Positions 21,719-34,845 are shown, counted from the first letter of the stretch. The stretch: 64,000 bases of DNA from Liriodendron chinense (GCA_003013855.2 ML058513.1:248001-312000), one strand, 5' to 3'. Numbers and translations: made by a program. The notes: generated from the letters alone by a model not told the origin.

Positions 21719-24700
21719 CCCAATTTCTAAAGAGCACAAGAACTCAAGAAAAAAGAAAAAAAAACCGCCTTCGAAACACTAATATTCCGAAAACGAAAAC
21801 AGTGAGCCCAAATGACCCCACACAAAACAGCTGGGGGGAGAATCCTCCACTTCCCTTTCCCAAGCTCTCCACCAGGTTACAATATAAACTTGCTATTAAG
21901 CAACCAGCCCAGGCATTTTCTTTACGTGAGTTGTAGTTCATTACCTTATCTGCCTTTGTTAAAGGAATTTACAAGGGTTGGGATCAAGCACAGTGCAAGG
22001 CAAATGTTAATAGCTAGCTTGGAGGGGTACCCCAGAATGCAAGCTGCAGTGTTTCAATCAACATTTTGAGGAAGTGAGGCCCTACAGAGAGATGCTAATA
22101 CCCATGGCCAACATGAGAAATGATCAGATACAGCGGCTGTATCAGAATTTATGATAGAGCCAGTTTTCCCCAAGGTGGGATACCGTGATGCTCCCCCTGA
22201 TATGAAAATCGGGCTGATCCACTCGTTAGGCGGGACATTCCAATACCCTGAGTCACCATTTGGAATCAATTGTTGATGTTGTATCCCTCTTTATAAGTGG
22301 ATAGGCCTAATTTTCATATCAAGCAATCATTATAGTGTGGCCCACATCTGGCATGGATTGGAAATTCTACACATGCAACATATTGGCAGAAAAAATGGCT
22401 TTATCATAACTAATGATACAACCATATCTGATTACTCATCCAACAAAAATGCCAGTATGAGGATGGGACGATAGCAGTTGGACATTCTTGGATGAGGTGG
22501 TTGACAAGCTGTCCAGTCCGGTCCATGTTTTGGAGACGGTTCCAGAAATGCCTGGATCTTTAATTTGAGAAGGCATCTAAGGCCCTGTTTGGTTACCACT
22601 TAAAAATGATGTGATATCATTTTAGTTAACAGCAATTATGAATTAGAGATCATAGTTTATATAAATTATGGTTATCTCTAATGCATAATTATGTTAACTA
22701 AAATGAGATTAAATTATTTTTTAAGTCAAATCCAAACAAAATTTACTAATCTAATTGCAAAAGATGAGTGTAAGTGCTGACAGGAAAATCAAAGCTCACT
22801 TTACGGAATAGAGATTTGCGGCAATATTATCTGCAGCTTTATCCCGGATCCATGTCTTTCCACCATTTGTTGTTCTCAACAGAATTCCACTTCCCCCAGC
22901 TGCCCAAGCTTCATCCTGCCATCATGGAAACATTCAGAAGGGTCAAAGGTGGAAAACAGTGAAACTAGAAAATATTTAACTTATCCTTATAAGAATGAAA
23001 CGGTGATGACAATGAACTGGAAAATACCGAATAGATTATGCAATTCTATGAACTGCCAAGCTAACGTATATCTTTTTCAAGGATTAGTGACTTTGACACT
23101 GTCATCAGTCACTTGGCCAAGTAAACCATAAGATGCCTGTTGCCTCCATGAACTTACACAAGTATGGAAGAGGTAAGAAAAGCATGTGACTGTCCAATAA
23201 CACCGATGCGCACCTGTCCACATCTGAACTGTTCATCAGGAGCACCCCACTGTGTTAGTGACCTGGCACAAAAATCAGGTAGGTCCACTCCACAGGTATA
23301 CCATGTGTGCACATTGAATACAACAGTTACTTTTCCTTTTTCTCCTTTTTTTCCCCCATACCAGTGGACCCATCTAATGAATGGGTTAGCATGATTTTTG
23401 GGCTAGGCCTTCTACATGGTGGGGCCTCTCCTGAGCAGCTCAGATGTTACACTTGTTGGCACATCAACATGCCTGTGCACAAGATGGGGAGCATATGGGA
23501 CTAGGAAACCTATATCTACACGCAAATAAAATTAGCTAGAAAACAAAAGAGGACATTAATTAGCATGGTAGTTGAGATGGATAAGTGGCAAGACATGGAA
23601 GAATAGAATTAGAAATGAATGCATTCAAGGGAACTTACGAGTAGCACAAATAGGTAATAAGACAAGAAAAGTAGACTTGGTTGGTCATGTGCAACCAAGA
23701 CCAAGAACCGTACCGGTTAGGAGTGAATTGGTATTAGTTGAAGGCTCTAAAAGAGCAAGGAAAGGCAGAGGTAGAAAGAAAAGACTTGATGACCTACGGT
23801 CTAACTAAAGGTATGGCCCTTGACAGAGTGGAACAGGCAGAACAGGATTCATGTAGCTGACCCCAATTAATTGGAAAAAGGCTTAGATGATGATGATAAT
23901 GATGATTTCTTTCCTTCTTACTTTTCTTACAATGTATTATTCAGGTAACCTTTTTGTTTCTTTGCTTCATCTCTTTTTTTTTATTTCATAACTTTCTGTG
24001 GAAGACTAAAGGGCAAGGGAGGACAGAGGTGGGGATAGTAAGAAAAGATTTAATAATGTACAGTTTAATTGAGGATATGGTCCTTGATAGAGTGCAGGAG
24101 CGGAACAGGATTCATGTAACTGACCCCAATTAGCTAGGATAAGGCTTAGATGATGATGAGTTATTTATAGGTCGCTTTCAAATACACACATTTCTGTAGC
24201 AACCCGCAATCCTATATATTATATTGCTCAGAGTCATGTTTATATAAAAACCCCAAATCTCAACATTTACTTCAAATATTACCTTTGAAGCAAATGTAAT
24301 ATTTGAAGACTAAAGGGTAAGGAAGAAAAGACTTGATGACATACAGTTTAACTGAGGATATGGTCCTTGATAGAGCGGAGGAGCGGAACAGGATTCATGT
24401 AGCTGACCTCAATTAGCTAGGATAAGGCTTAGATGATATGATGATGATGATGATAAGTTATTTATAGGTCACTTTCAAATACACAAATTTCTGTAGAAAC
24501 CCGCAATCCTATATATTATATTGCTCAGAGTCACGTTTACCCCAAATCTCAACATTTACTTCAAATATTACCTTTGAACGGTATCCAACATCAAGAATAC
24601 CAAAACCCCGACTCTGAACTGGAACTTCTTCAAAATCCTCGGTGATCTGAAAAGTTAACTAACCATTTCAGTTTCAAATTTCAAGAATCAAATGATATAT

Positions 24701-27700
24701 TATCATACAAACAATGCAGAAAAACTTCTAACAGCTAAATGGCTGGTAGCACCATATGTTGAATTTACTATGGGCAGAAAAACGCGAATGCAGATAAAAC
24801 TAGGGATTAACAAGTTAAAAAAGGAAAATTTATTGGCAAAAACTCAAGCTGAAAGCATAAGAGTATGTTTAGATATGTGGATTCAGTGGATAATGTAATG
24901 ATTGCCCAATGATATTTTCCATGGTCACTGTAGAAGTTAGATCCCAAAAATGGGTGTCTATTTGGATATCAAGTGGAATACTAAAAGTCATTAGATAACT
25001 GTCACCTGGTTTCTTATGCTAGAGAATTGTGACCGTGGATATGAGCAGTGATTACTATGTGGAACCCACATATCCAAACAAGGCCTGCTTGGTTGGCATC
25101 TGGAAACCTGTTTCCAGCTTAAAACCTGGATTCCAGCGAAATCCAATTTTGACTGATGTGTTTGGCGGCAAGTTCCAGCCAAACAGGATTCCATCTGGGA
25201 ACTTAAATTGGATGGAATCGGGATTAGTGGAAACGGTGTGGGAAACCGTTTCTAGAGAAGGGAAAAGGGGTGGAAGTGAGCGTCTGATATATAAACGCCT
25301 CCGTGTATGCATTGTACATCTATGATGTATGCGTTTTATATCCACGCGGTCCATCCGTTTTAAGAGCTCAGTTAAGGGCATTAGAGCAAAAATGAGGCAG
25401 ATCTAAATCTCAAGTGGACCACACCACAGGAAAACAGTGTCGATTGAACGTCCACCATTAAAAACTTCCTAGGGCTCACTGTAATGTTTATTTGCCATCC
25501 AACCCGGCCATATGTCTTGCGGGACTACTATAGGCCGGGGGTCAAGTTCTCAGGCGGATCTGTATCCCAAGTGGGCCATGCCACAAGCAACGGTTGGATT
25601 ACACAATTTTCAACCAAACAGAATCTGGATTACACAGTTTTCGACCAAACAGCAAGTTTCAGATGGAATCTGGTTTCCAATTCAATTTCTGCAATTTTGG
25701 ATTGGAATTTGGATTTTCTCTAGAATCTAGATTCTGCAACCAAACAGGCCCTAATTGTCTTGTCAGTGGAAACAGTTTCCATTTTTTTATGGATCACATG
25801 TATCCAAACACACCCTAAAAGTGTTTTTTTTTTTGGTGTGTGTGTGTCTCTGTGTTGGGGGGGTTTGATGACCATGGAGAGTAAGTCATAAATATATTTG
25901 GAATAATGAAACATTCAGCCCTTTTTAAACCAAGAAAAGTAACTATGTAAACACATTCATTCATTTGAAAGCATTCCTGGCTAAGGAGAAATCAATGAGG
26001 TAAAATCTTAGGATAGCACAACCAATGCAATCCCTTGAACTTGGAAGAAACTCACCCTAGAAGATGTACACTGGTAGTTTTAAAGAATAGGATGGGATCC
26101 CAGCTGGTGAGTTGACCCATTTCCACTGGAAACAGGCATCAACTAGACCGGCTAACAGGAATTCATTGTACAATAGCATCAAAGGGACAATGCCCAGTCC
26201 TGTATGAAAATGGTAGAATTAATGGATGTTCAACCAACTTTTTTTTTTCTCCTAACGAGGATATAGTTTGTTCAGTATTTTCTTCCAACTCAATTAAGCC
26301 CCACCAAATCATGCTGGAGAGTGCAGAAAGGGTTGTAATTTCCCTTTTGTCCAAAGGAAAGGTTTGTGATAGGGGTCTTCTTTTCATCCCATTTTCATGG
26401 TCTATTTACCTATCAATTAGCTCTTAACAGGGAACATAATTCAGCTTTTCAGTGGTCATCTATATAACTTGGACATGAACATGAGTTGTCAGTCAATAGA
26501 GATTGGAAAACCCGACAGGCCATCACATCTGTAGAGATACAATATAAAATTTGTTTTATTACATAAAAGTTTATTTAGCTTGCAGATGCATAAGATAGGC
26601 AATAGTATATCTAAACAAAAAGAAATGCACTAACCCTATACAAATACTACATAAATGCTTCTGAAATAATAGAATAGAATATAAATTGAATTTTATTTTC
26701 CCTGATAGCCGTGTCAATGTCTAACATGAGTGTTGAACATTCCCAGGAAGCACTTTTTTCTAGAAAATGGTGTGATCTTGTCACACATTATCTATTCAAG
26801 AAAAGGAGTTTATGAATGTCACTGACAGCAGAAGGAACACTGTTATTAGGACAGTGAATTGGTAGCTACATAGGTTCTGGATTACTAGAACAGGTTTGCT
26901 TTAGATTGGAGCAACATTCATGTTTTATTAGCAATTTTAGGTATGGAACTGTAGTGAGTTGTGAAGGGGTGTTAATAAAAGTAGTACATTGATGGAACTA
27001 TTCTTATGATGCCAATCCGGGAATCTGTTTAGTTTATTTATCCAAAATATAATGTGCTGTGCGGTCTTCTCATCTGAAACCTTTGCTGGTTCTTTTGCAG
27101 TAAGTTGATTTGATACCAACAGTGGAAACTTTCAGGTGTTATAAACAAGAGATTAAAACCAGGCCTTACCTACCAGTTGCCTTTGCAATCTCAGTAAAAA
27201 AAAAAATGCAGAATACTAGTATTCAGGCAGCATCAGATGAGAATATGGATACACAGATCCACGTTACACAAACTTTCTTTCTTTCTTTGAAGATGAGAAA
27301 GTTCTTCTCTTTTACTTACCCCTGTGCCTTTGCTAAGGTAAAGTCCACCACCACGCACTAGAAGCCAAAGACCACCATCAGCCCTCCATCCCATATTCTG
27401 AATTCTCCGTGCAACTGATCTATTGTGTGGTTGCCAGTATGGCTGCAAAATATGAGAACTACGTAAGAATCTTCACGGGGCTTAATAACTGCTCATCTGC
27501 CACAAGCAAACCACATTCATAGGCACACGAAGACAGTAGATGGATTTAACTGAAGTACGTGGAACTGCTGAAAGAAAGATGGCTGGGACAGCGTACATAA
27601 AGAGAAGCAGCTCACCTGCCCAGGCTCCCAGGTCAAGTAGAAGTTCCCACGGCTGGATACGGCAACATAGCTGCCATCAGGGGAGCGGTTTACTGTGTTA

Positions 27701-30700
27701 AAAGTTCCTGTATAGTAGCTCGCACCACTAATGCCACTAGAAACTGTTCTGCAAAACCAATAATGAAATGTGAGTTTGAAGGGCTGGAACTGTGCCCTAG
27801 GTGTCAATTCAGATGAAGTCTGCCGATGGTATTGCATTCCGAAAAAAGAAAGAATCTCCATACACCATAGTTTCTAATGACTGGACAAGGTACAGCTTTA
27901 GGGATTTGCTCTCCTGGATATTAAGCACATAACAGTCTGACACTATCTTCTGAATCCTACTAACTAGGCGACTGCAACTATTACCGATGTGCTATACCAT
28001 TGCAATGATTATCTACAGGTACATTAAACACGTTCAAAAGTCAATTAACTCCAAAGAAGGAAAAAAAAAAGTCTTAGTTACCACTGGCAAAGAGACAGAA
28101 GAAACTAGTCAGAACATTGTTATCCATTTGGACTATGTTCAAATACTCTGGTATATACACTTGCATATCTGGAGTCAAGATGTCCTTGATTACTAACCGC
28201 ACCTTCCCGCCCACAAGAAGAGAGCATTCTAAATTTAACTTTCTCAGGTGCAGAAGTAGCTACGATTCAGCACAAATCTTCAAAACCCCTTCTTCATTCA
28301 AACAGTAAGATCACTACATTGACCATCTAAAATATACCTGTTAAGAGTAGCTGAAACTGTCTCTTGTACAGCGGCCCTCCAGTTGTATCCTCTATTTGAT
28401 GTAATATAAATTGCTCCTTCATCGGTGACCATCTCTGCACTCTTCTCTTCAGTTGCTTTTATATAAACCTGCATTGGTAGCAAAGAAAAGGGAGCCAATC
28501 TTGAGCTTTCCTAAGTGGAAGTGAGCTTCATCACTCGACCAATATGTCGAGGGATCGAGGTTAGATAAAAAGGAAGTGGAAAAAAAAAAAAAAAGCAAAG
28601 GGAAACTCCGGCTTCTTATTTCATGGGGATCTTGAAATACCACAAGGAAGCGTCAACAAGAGAGTGGAATGTAAGTGTTATTGAAATGCTTCTGCAAAAA
28701 GGTTGAGGCATTCTTACCAGAGGTGTTTGAATTATAATATCGTTTTATTTTTATTTCTATTGTTTCTATTTGAGATTTTTTTTATTTTTTTTTTAAACAC
28801 AATTGTCAACAACGGTTACATTTAAGTGATTGTAATGTAACATCAATCTCATCTTGGTCTATTGGCGATTGTTATTTATCAAAGTATAACATAATACCAG
28901 GATCACTTATATCATTTAGTAGGAGTATAATCTAACATTAGATAAATCAGTAGATGGCTTCAAAGGCAATCTGTCATAACTTTATTAACACATGGTGCAT
29001 AATTATGAATTATTAGAGAGGCATATGTCCAGTGATCAAGATTAAAGATCAATGTATTGAATTCGTCATAAGTTCATAAGTCATAACATCTTCATAAAGA
29101 AATTATCCCTCCATGAGACCACATCCGATATCTGTAGCAAATTGGTTTACGTATACATCGAACAAAGTCTGAAAAATCTGTCAAGGATCATGGTTAAAAG
29201 ACTTGGCGATTCTGATTGACTCGTTTGGCCGTGAGTTGAGTCGCGACTTGCCCTAGTCGAGGCTGAATCAGCCCAACTTGCATGAGTTGCTTAGGAGGAG
29301 GTGGGGTGACTCGTGGTGTCGAAATGCATCGGGTCCCACCAAGTCCAGGTTGACTCATCTGAGTCATACCAAACTCGGATGAGTCTTAAAATCATATATG
29401 GGATCGAATATCAAGATAAGATCAGTGACATTTCTTGAACATCTGGTGAGTTCCAATACCAAATTCGTGAATTGTGCAAGACCAATCTTTGAAACTAGAA
29501 TGTGAGTCTGGGAAGTGAATCAATACGTTGAGATTAGCATGAATCCATTCGAACAGAAATGACAACTGGGCATTGAGGGGATTTGCTGGAGACATATGTA
29601 TCCGTCAATCTAATGTTTCCTGGCACTCAATTCACTAGTCTGCTCAAATTGAGTTAGATACAACCAGTTCTTCTTTTCTTTTCTTTATCAAAAATAAAAA
29701 ATAAAAATTAAAAAAATAAAAAGAAGAAGAAGAAGAAGAAGAAGAAGAAGAAGAAGAAGAAGGTTTTGCTATATATGAAACCAAGAAAGAAAATAGGAAA
29801 TGTTACTTGCATTTATCGAAATTAACACCACCAAGTGCAGAATTCGCACAAATTCCAACAAGACATGCTTACCATATCGCCCGGAAGTTGATTACTCAAT
29901 GGTATCCTTTCCCAGCTTTCTCCTGCATCCGATGTGTGCAACAAAATTGCGGGCTTTCCAACTATCCATCCTTCCTTCCCCTTGAAGCTGATGGAATTGA
30001 ATCTATAGTTGAAGTCTTCATCTTCGGCAGAAGGTATTGAACGTGGAAACCAGGTGTTTCCACCGTCTTTTGTCTCCAAGATCGTTTGTCGTGTCCCCAA
30101 AAGAAAACCTGAATTACCCAAATCACCATGCAATCAAATGTTGTGAAGTCTGTAGAACAAAAGGAAACTATGAGAGCAACAGTACCAAAAAAAAAAGTAT
30201 CTATTCCACTCAAATCTTATGATAGTTAGTGTGCATGAATAAGCCTACAAATTCCTTTTTTTAATCCTAAAAATTCAATGCAGACTTTCTTAGATTAATT
30301 CCATTCATTTCTCTTCTCGCTCAAATCTCAGTTTTCTGATACAACTATCACAGGATCCATGACGATGCTATCGCAATAAGCTCACACAAAAGCTCACAAA
30401 GAAACCAACCTCCAACAGCGTGTCCACAGAAGAACACAGATGAAGTATGAAATTGTCGGCCCAGGTAACTGAGGCTCTCATGGTATTCAAAAATGGTTGT
30501 GTAACAGTGTAATGGTAATGGTAGGGGCCGTCACGCGATATGGGGCTGTAACGGCCATTCTGGGAAAAAAAAATTGAAAAAAAATGGCTCATAATGGCCC
30601 TGTGATGGCCGTAACAGGCTGATACGGGCCGATACATTTTCTTCCTGTGGAAAAAACTTTTGACCATTACAAGGCCGTAACAGCAATAAGGCTGGCCGTT

Positions 30701-31875
30701 ATGGCCCCCATTAACTTTATTGAATACCTTGCTGCCAGGGCACACCTTCCAATAATCCATCTGTTCATCTGGTGGGCCCCATGGGATGGATAGTGCTGCA
30801 AAGAACTTTCCTACTGGACACTAATAGCCATCTGATAATTGCCTTGCAAATGGACAATTAAAACGATCCATATGCAATGCCAGGAAGTGCACAAATTGGA
30901 TGGCTGGGTGTTGTTCAATGAAGTGGCTATTGCATTGCCCGTACCACCTAAGGCACTATCTCGATCACTGAAAGGTAGGCCCCATCTTTACATAACATTG
31001 ACCAAAATGAGAACTCAGAGCATTGTATGACACCTCAAGCACAAATCCATGGGTACCTCTGCCTTTGACAGTGGAATTCATGATACTTTAGGGTGCAATT
31101 GGTTGCACCCAAATATCATGCAATTTCAATGATATTTTGCACAAAATTAGACTGATTGATCATGAAATATCATGAAACTTCATGATATTTGGTGCTACCA
31201 AATGCATACCGTACAAGCGCAAGTACAATTGTGGAAGGAAATGGCACATTTTACAGGCCAAAAAATGCCACTTCAACATCATTTACATCATCAGAACCAA
31301 AAATTACGAAAATTCACCAAAACAAAACAGACAAGTTCAGATGATAAAATCGACATCATGACTTCAAATTCAAACACCACCAGGGAGAAGTAAGGAAACA
31401 ACAAATCCTTCATTTTTTTTAAAACAAAATTCAGCCAAAAAAAAATCTAAAATCCATGAATTCGAAAAAGAACAAATATGCCAAAATGGAATTATGGAAG
31501 AACCACTAGAGATATGGATCTGATCTGACCGTGATTCGTGTCGTCGGGCACAAACGCGATGTCGAGAAGGACAACACCGGGATCGATCGGGAGGTAAACC
31601 CTCTCCCATTCGGAGAGACTGTCATCGGATCTTGCCGGTTGCTCAAAACCGAGGAGAGGAACGAGAGAGGCTGCAGATATCGCCGCGGTTTCGGCGAGGA
31701 ATTGCCGTCGACTCGAGGAAGAAGAAGAAGGAGAAGGAGAAGGAGAAGCAGAAGAAGCTTTGGGAAGGAAGCGAGCTTGAGAGGTGCGAAAATGGCGATT
31801 CGTGTAAAGGGAAAAAGGATTTAAGGAAGGTTTGAAGCGAATAGGGTTTGAATCCGTGAGTTGCAGAGTCGCCAT
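21026..31875 (-). CDS. HCF136: Photosystem II stability/assembly factor HCF136 (Ycf48-like), complete
   Basis: Eight exons on the minus strand: 31875-31530, 30108-29873, 28468-28338, 27748-27616, 27442-27320, 24646-24572, 22915-22800 and 21092-21026. All borders are GT-AG, phases match throughout, and the sum is 1,227 nt (408 residues plus stop); the Arabidopsis protein is about 403. Residues 1 to about 55 are a Ser/Pro-rich chloroplast transit peptide. RRQFL at 56-60 followed by an Ala-rich hydrophobic stretch is a twin-arginine thylakoid-lumen signal. The mature part has Asp-box-like beta-propeller repeats (DGGNTW 130-135, DAGESW 176-181, NRGYNW 219-224, NGGKTW 365-370). Family role: lumenal factor that binds pD1 and early reaction-centre intermediates during PSII assembly and repair. 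It converges with the sacsin-like gene; stop codons are about 1.07 kb apart. Introns carry LINE, RTE and MITE debris but the coding sequence is clean, so it is very probably functional. Confidence 0.97.
21093..22799 (-). other. HCF136 intron 7
   Basis: 1.7 kb. It holds a (TA)n run at 21689-21715, A-rich stretches, a Tourist-like MITE (22581-22746) and otherwise no recognisable sequence. Confidence 0.8.
22581..22746. mobile_element. Tourist-like (PIF/Harbinger) MITE
   Basis: The left end is TAA followed by GGCCCTGTTTGGTTACCAC. An inverted inner arm (TCATTTTAGTTAAC against GTTAACTAAAATGA) folds the element. The right end is eroded near CCAAACAAAATTT. Same family as 36327-36592. Confidence 0.65.
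23560..23905 (+). mobile_element. RTE-type LINE 3' fragment with GAT-repeat tail
   Basis: Plus-strand reading gives [56 protein letters not shown], then RIHVADPN after a frame change. These are the C-terminal end of plant RTE-clade LINEs. It ends in a GATGATGAT run. It lies in HCF136 intron 6, antisense to the gene. Confidence 0.8.
24001..24578. repeat. Tandem segmental duplication that includes an HCF136 splice donor
   Basis: Copy 1 (24001-24289) and copy 2 (24305-24578) share the same order of blocks: an RTE-LINE tail, a GAT-rich run, then a unique stretch ending in the exon 6 donor of HCF136. Copy 2 is continuous with the real exon (donor at 24571/24572). Copy 1 carries a second TTCAAAG|GTAATA donor at 24282/24283, 289 bases further into the intron. 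The copies differ by scattered substitutions and small indels. Confidence 0.85.
24647..27319 (-). other. HCF136 intron 5
   Basis: 2.7 kb. It contains the composite repeat at 25084-25752; the remainder (24650-25070 and 25760-27310) shows short T- and GT-rich runs and nothing recognisable. Confidence 0.8.
25084..25752. mobile_element. Composite TIR element containing a fragment of the foldback family
   Basis: Ends read GGCCTGCTTGGTTGG and CCAAACAGGCCC, an inverted pair typical of PIF- or hAT-like MITEs. The middle (about 25320-25590) carries the TTTTATATCCACGCGG and GTGGACCACACCACAGG landmarks of the long-inverted-repeat family seen at 37-54 kb, so one element seems inserted in another. Confidence 0.5.
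28469..29872 (-). other. HCF136 intron 2, with a GACTCG-rich MITE-like repeat
   Basis: Within it, 29190-29395 has near-inverted ends (TTAAAAGACT and AGTCTTAAAA) and is full of GACTCG/GAGTC words, suggesting a MITE. An (AAG)n run occupies 29721-29762. The rest is unassigned. Confidence 0.55.
30479..30731. mobile_element. hAT-type MITE, CAAGG family (eroded), in HCF136 intron 1
   Basis: Ends CATGGTATTCAA and TTGAATACCTTG form an inverted pair with one mismatch; the body is CGTTACGGCC-rich like the copies at 6866 and 13679. Flanking 8-mers do not match, so the target duplication has been lost or the ends are misplaced. Confidence 0.6.
31090..31205. repeat. Small hairpin MITE
   Basis: GGTGCAATTGGTTGCACC at the left and GGTGCTACCAAATGCA at the right enclose inverted AAATATCATG/CATGATATTT arms. 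A related hairpin lies at about 3675-3775, and one arm recurs inside the Tourist element at 36410-36480. Confidence 0.55.
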
Positions 31876-32017
31876 TGCAACACACTCTCTCTCTCTTATC
31901 CGTTTGCCCTTCAGCTGTGACTTCGCGGGCCTTTTGAAGCTTCTCAAATCTCCGTGGATAACACAGTGGGGTGGTCTTTGATACTCTGGCTGTGTATGAC
32001 ACTTGATATGCAGGCAC

Positions 32018-32024
32018 TTATAAA
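32018..32024 (-). promoter_or_regulatory. TATA-like element upstream of HCF136
   Basis: On the minus strand a TTATAAG core lies about 145 bases upstream of the HCF136 ATG. A GA-repeat leader (31886-31902) directly precedes the start. Spacing suits a plant TATA box with a leader of roughly 110 bases. Sequence support is only the motif. Confidence 0.35.
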
Positions 32025-32764
32025 TGGTACACTTGGCATATATTAAACTTGAATTAAACAAACTAAATTGTAGAACCTACCGTCTCTAACTCATTCGACC
32101 AAAACCATACTGGTTGAGCAATCGTAGCCTCTGGTTCTTGGACACTTTTTTTGTTGAATAGGACCATTGGATATTCTTCATTTCTCAACCGTCCAACAAA
32201 TACCCACTAATCCGATAATTATGTATTCAAATGAGCTTCGTTTTTTGTTTCTAATACATCTAAATTGGGACACATGATTTGGACAGTTTAATTTGAGTTG
32301 TTTGTATGCTACGAATGCAATTTCTAACTGCCTGCTTATCATCTGTCACACTCTGTATGAGTATCAGAATTTTTTTTCTCTAATGCAATGCGAATATGTA
32401 ACGACGGTGCTGCACTTCTTTGACACTGATGGACACAGACGAAGCTCTGGTCGACAGCCGAACGCGTGGTATCCGTGGACGAGACCTGGAATGTTCATCA
32501 GGTGGAAGCAGTGGTCAAGATTAAAGGTCGAGATATTGGGACGATCCTAACCGACCAAAGAGTGCTTTATTTTTGTTCGGGTTATTTGTGATCTGTATGG
32601 TTCTAGAACTGTGGACGCTATGCAGTGCGGCCCACCTAATACGTTGACTCCTATTTCCTGGTGATCAGAGATCTGGACCGTTAATTCGTCAGCTCCTTTC
32701 CTGATGGATCATGGACCACGATAATACAGGCACTTGAGCACGAGAGGACGTGGGTTGGCTGGTG

Positions 32765-33190
32765 ACGCGAACACCAGCCAGCTAGCTGGTGTCAAAGCTC
32801 TCTGGGCCTCACCATAATGTATTTGTTTTATCCACGCCGTCCATCCATATTTCCAGTTCATTTCAAGGCATAAGACCAAAATGAGGCAGATACAAAGCTC
32901 AAGTGGACCACACCACATGAGACCAAAATGAAACCTTTATGATTATTTATAAGGCCTACTAAGATCTGGTTTAGAAATATAACCCATCCATTGTGTTTGT
33001 CCCACTTGGATGAGGGTTCACACCAAATTTATGCCATATACAAAACTCGAGTTGTCCCAACAATTGCTTTTAGATGTTTTAGGCATGATTTCACACGGTT
33101 TCAATGGTGTGGCCCACTTGAGTTCCGGATATAGCTGGTTTTTAAATATCCATAGCACTTGAGCTATGGAACTACACTTTTAATATTTTA
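32765..33190. repeat. Foldback element, diverged copy
   Basis: Left arm has TTGTTTTATCCACGCCGTCC and GTGGACCACACCACA; the right arm has GGTGTGGCCCACTTGAG. The outer end CAGCTAGCTGGTGTC resembles the right end of the copy at 40350-40630. Confidence 0.55.
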
Positions 33191-33925
33191 AAATATTTAT
33201 AATAATTATTTTTAATATTTAATTCTCAACAAAATATTCCAATCAAATCACAAGAATACTATCCTAATTTTAAAACCTCCTGAGAAATATCCAACGGGTA
33301 AAATTGCTTAGAACGCTAATTGTCTCCATGGGCTAATGTGCATGTAATAGGGCAGTTTTAAGGATTGAAAATGGATCTGTGTACAGTTTCAATCACCACC
33401 AACGTGGGTCATGTTGCCGGGTGCATCAAGCTGTTTTGGGCCAACAAAGGCAGATGAAACCAGAACGTATGGGGTGGCACATAAGTTAGGAAAAATTAGA
33501 TTAAAAAAAATAGAATAAATATTTTTCATTAATTTGAACTTTTGGTTTTTCCATTGTTGAATGTAATCCACATTGCAAAGTAGTTGGGAAAATTAAGTTT
33601 TTATATTAAAACCCTTAACCAATCATTTGTAATGAAAATTAAGGGTATGTCTTGGTTATAATTCGCACATGCTGTGCGGGCTATGGCTTTAGTTGTGGCC
33701 CCTTTATCACCTCCTTTGAAAATTCACTTCGAAAATCTCTCTCTCTCTCTCTCTCTAAGTAACATTCTTGATCCGTGTGGCTCAAATTCTAAGTGTACCT
33801 AATTAATGCCGTTCATTTATGAGGAGAGTTGTTGTATCCCAAAGATAATAACTACAACTAGCCTCAACTTTTTAGATTATACTCTATTATTTTTGTTTTT
33901 GAATTTTCTATTATATCTCTTTTAT

Positions 33926-34181
33926 AAGTTAGAGGAATCTTAGCTGGCAAGGACCTTCCACCTCAAGAAGTAAAAGGTCTTGAGCTCAAGTCCCCTCGTT
34001 GGCCACCTCCCTAGGACTTACATGGTGCATGTGGGTGGGAGGGTCTGCACGTACCCCCAAGGACCTCGAAGGGTTCTCCGATAGGAGACCTAGCAGAGGA
34101 CCTAGCCATGTGCTCTAAGCTCAAAGAGGCCCGGATATCCCTGTCATAAAAATAAATAAATAAATAAATAAATAAAATAAA
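33926..34181 (+). mobile_element. tRNA-derived SINE with 11-bp target duplication
   Basis: 256 bp flanked by ATCTCTTTTAT (33915-33925 and 34182-34192). Near the 5' end, TTAGCTGGCAAGG resembles a pol III A box; about 30 bases on, GAGCTCAAGTCCCC resembles a B box. The 3' end is an (AAAT)n tail. All are hallmarks of plant SINEs. Confidence 0.8.
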
Positions 34182-34239
34182 ATCTCTTTTATTTACATCT
34201 AAAAACATACCCATTATGGAGGATACTTTAAACCTTGGT

Positions 34240-34845
34240 TAGGTCCAGTAGGGATTTAAATGAGCTGGGGCCCATTCCATTAGGCCTTTGAATGCTCAAG
34301 CTCAATCCATCCAACTAGTTATTGGGCCTCGAAAATTATGACCAGGCAGAAATCATTGGTATCGAACCCGATCTCGAGCTTGGGCTATGAAAACATTAAC
34401 CCGATGAAGTTTGGGTCGGGCTTGGGTTGAGGTCTCAGGTTGCCCGACCCAACTCGAACCTGATCTATATACAAGTTACTTATACTTTTATTATACTTTA
34501 GTGAAGTAAACTTGTAATGTTTACTTGTATTTTAACTTATTTGTTTAGGAAAAGTGAAGTTCTTTACATAAATAAGTACATATATAATTAATAAAGTCAT
34601 AGGTACCAAAAATAAGGCGTGTATTGAAACATAATAGACTAATGTAATAACGAAAATATTAGCATGTATCAACCCGACCAACCCGATCAACCCGACCGAG
34701 CCCGCTTGGGTTGGGCTTGGGTTGAGAATTCCCAACCCGAGGTTGGGTTGGGTTGGGTTAGGGTTGAGGTATAGGAACCTTGGGTTGGGTTAGGGTTCAG
34801 CACCAACCCGACCCAACCCGCCCGACTTTCAGCCCTACTGCAAGG
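34240..34845. repeat. GGTTGGG/CCAACCC-rich MITE-like repeat
   Basis: The right end reads CGACTTTCAGCCCTA, the complement of the TAGGGCTG type of end seen at 18811. Inner parts alternate GGGTTGGGTT and AACCCGACC. The left end is probably the TAGGGATTT near 34251. No matching flanking duplication. Confidence 0.45.

Noticed and set aside
31531..31835. Arg/Lys/Glu-rich plus-strand frames of 67-97 codons
   Set aside because: Antisense of HCF136 exon 1; the charge comes from the complement of the Ser codon repeat.
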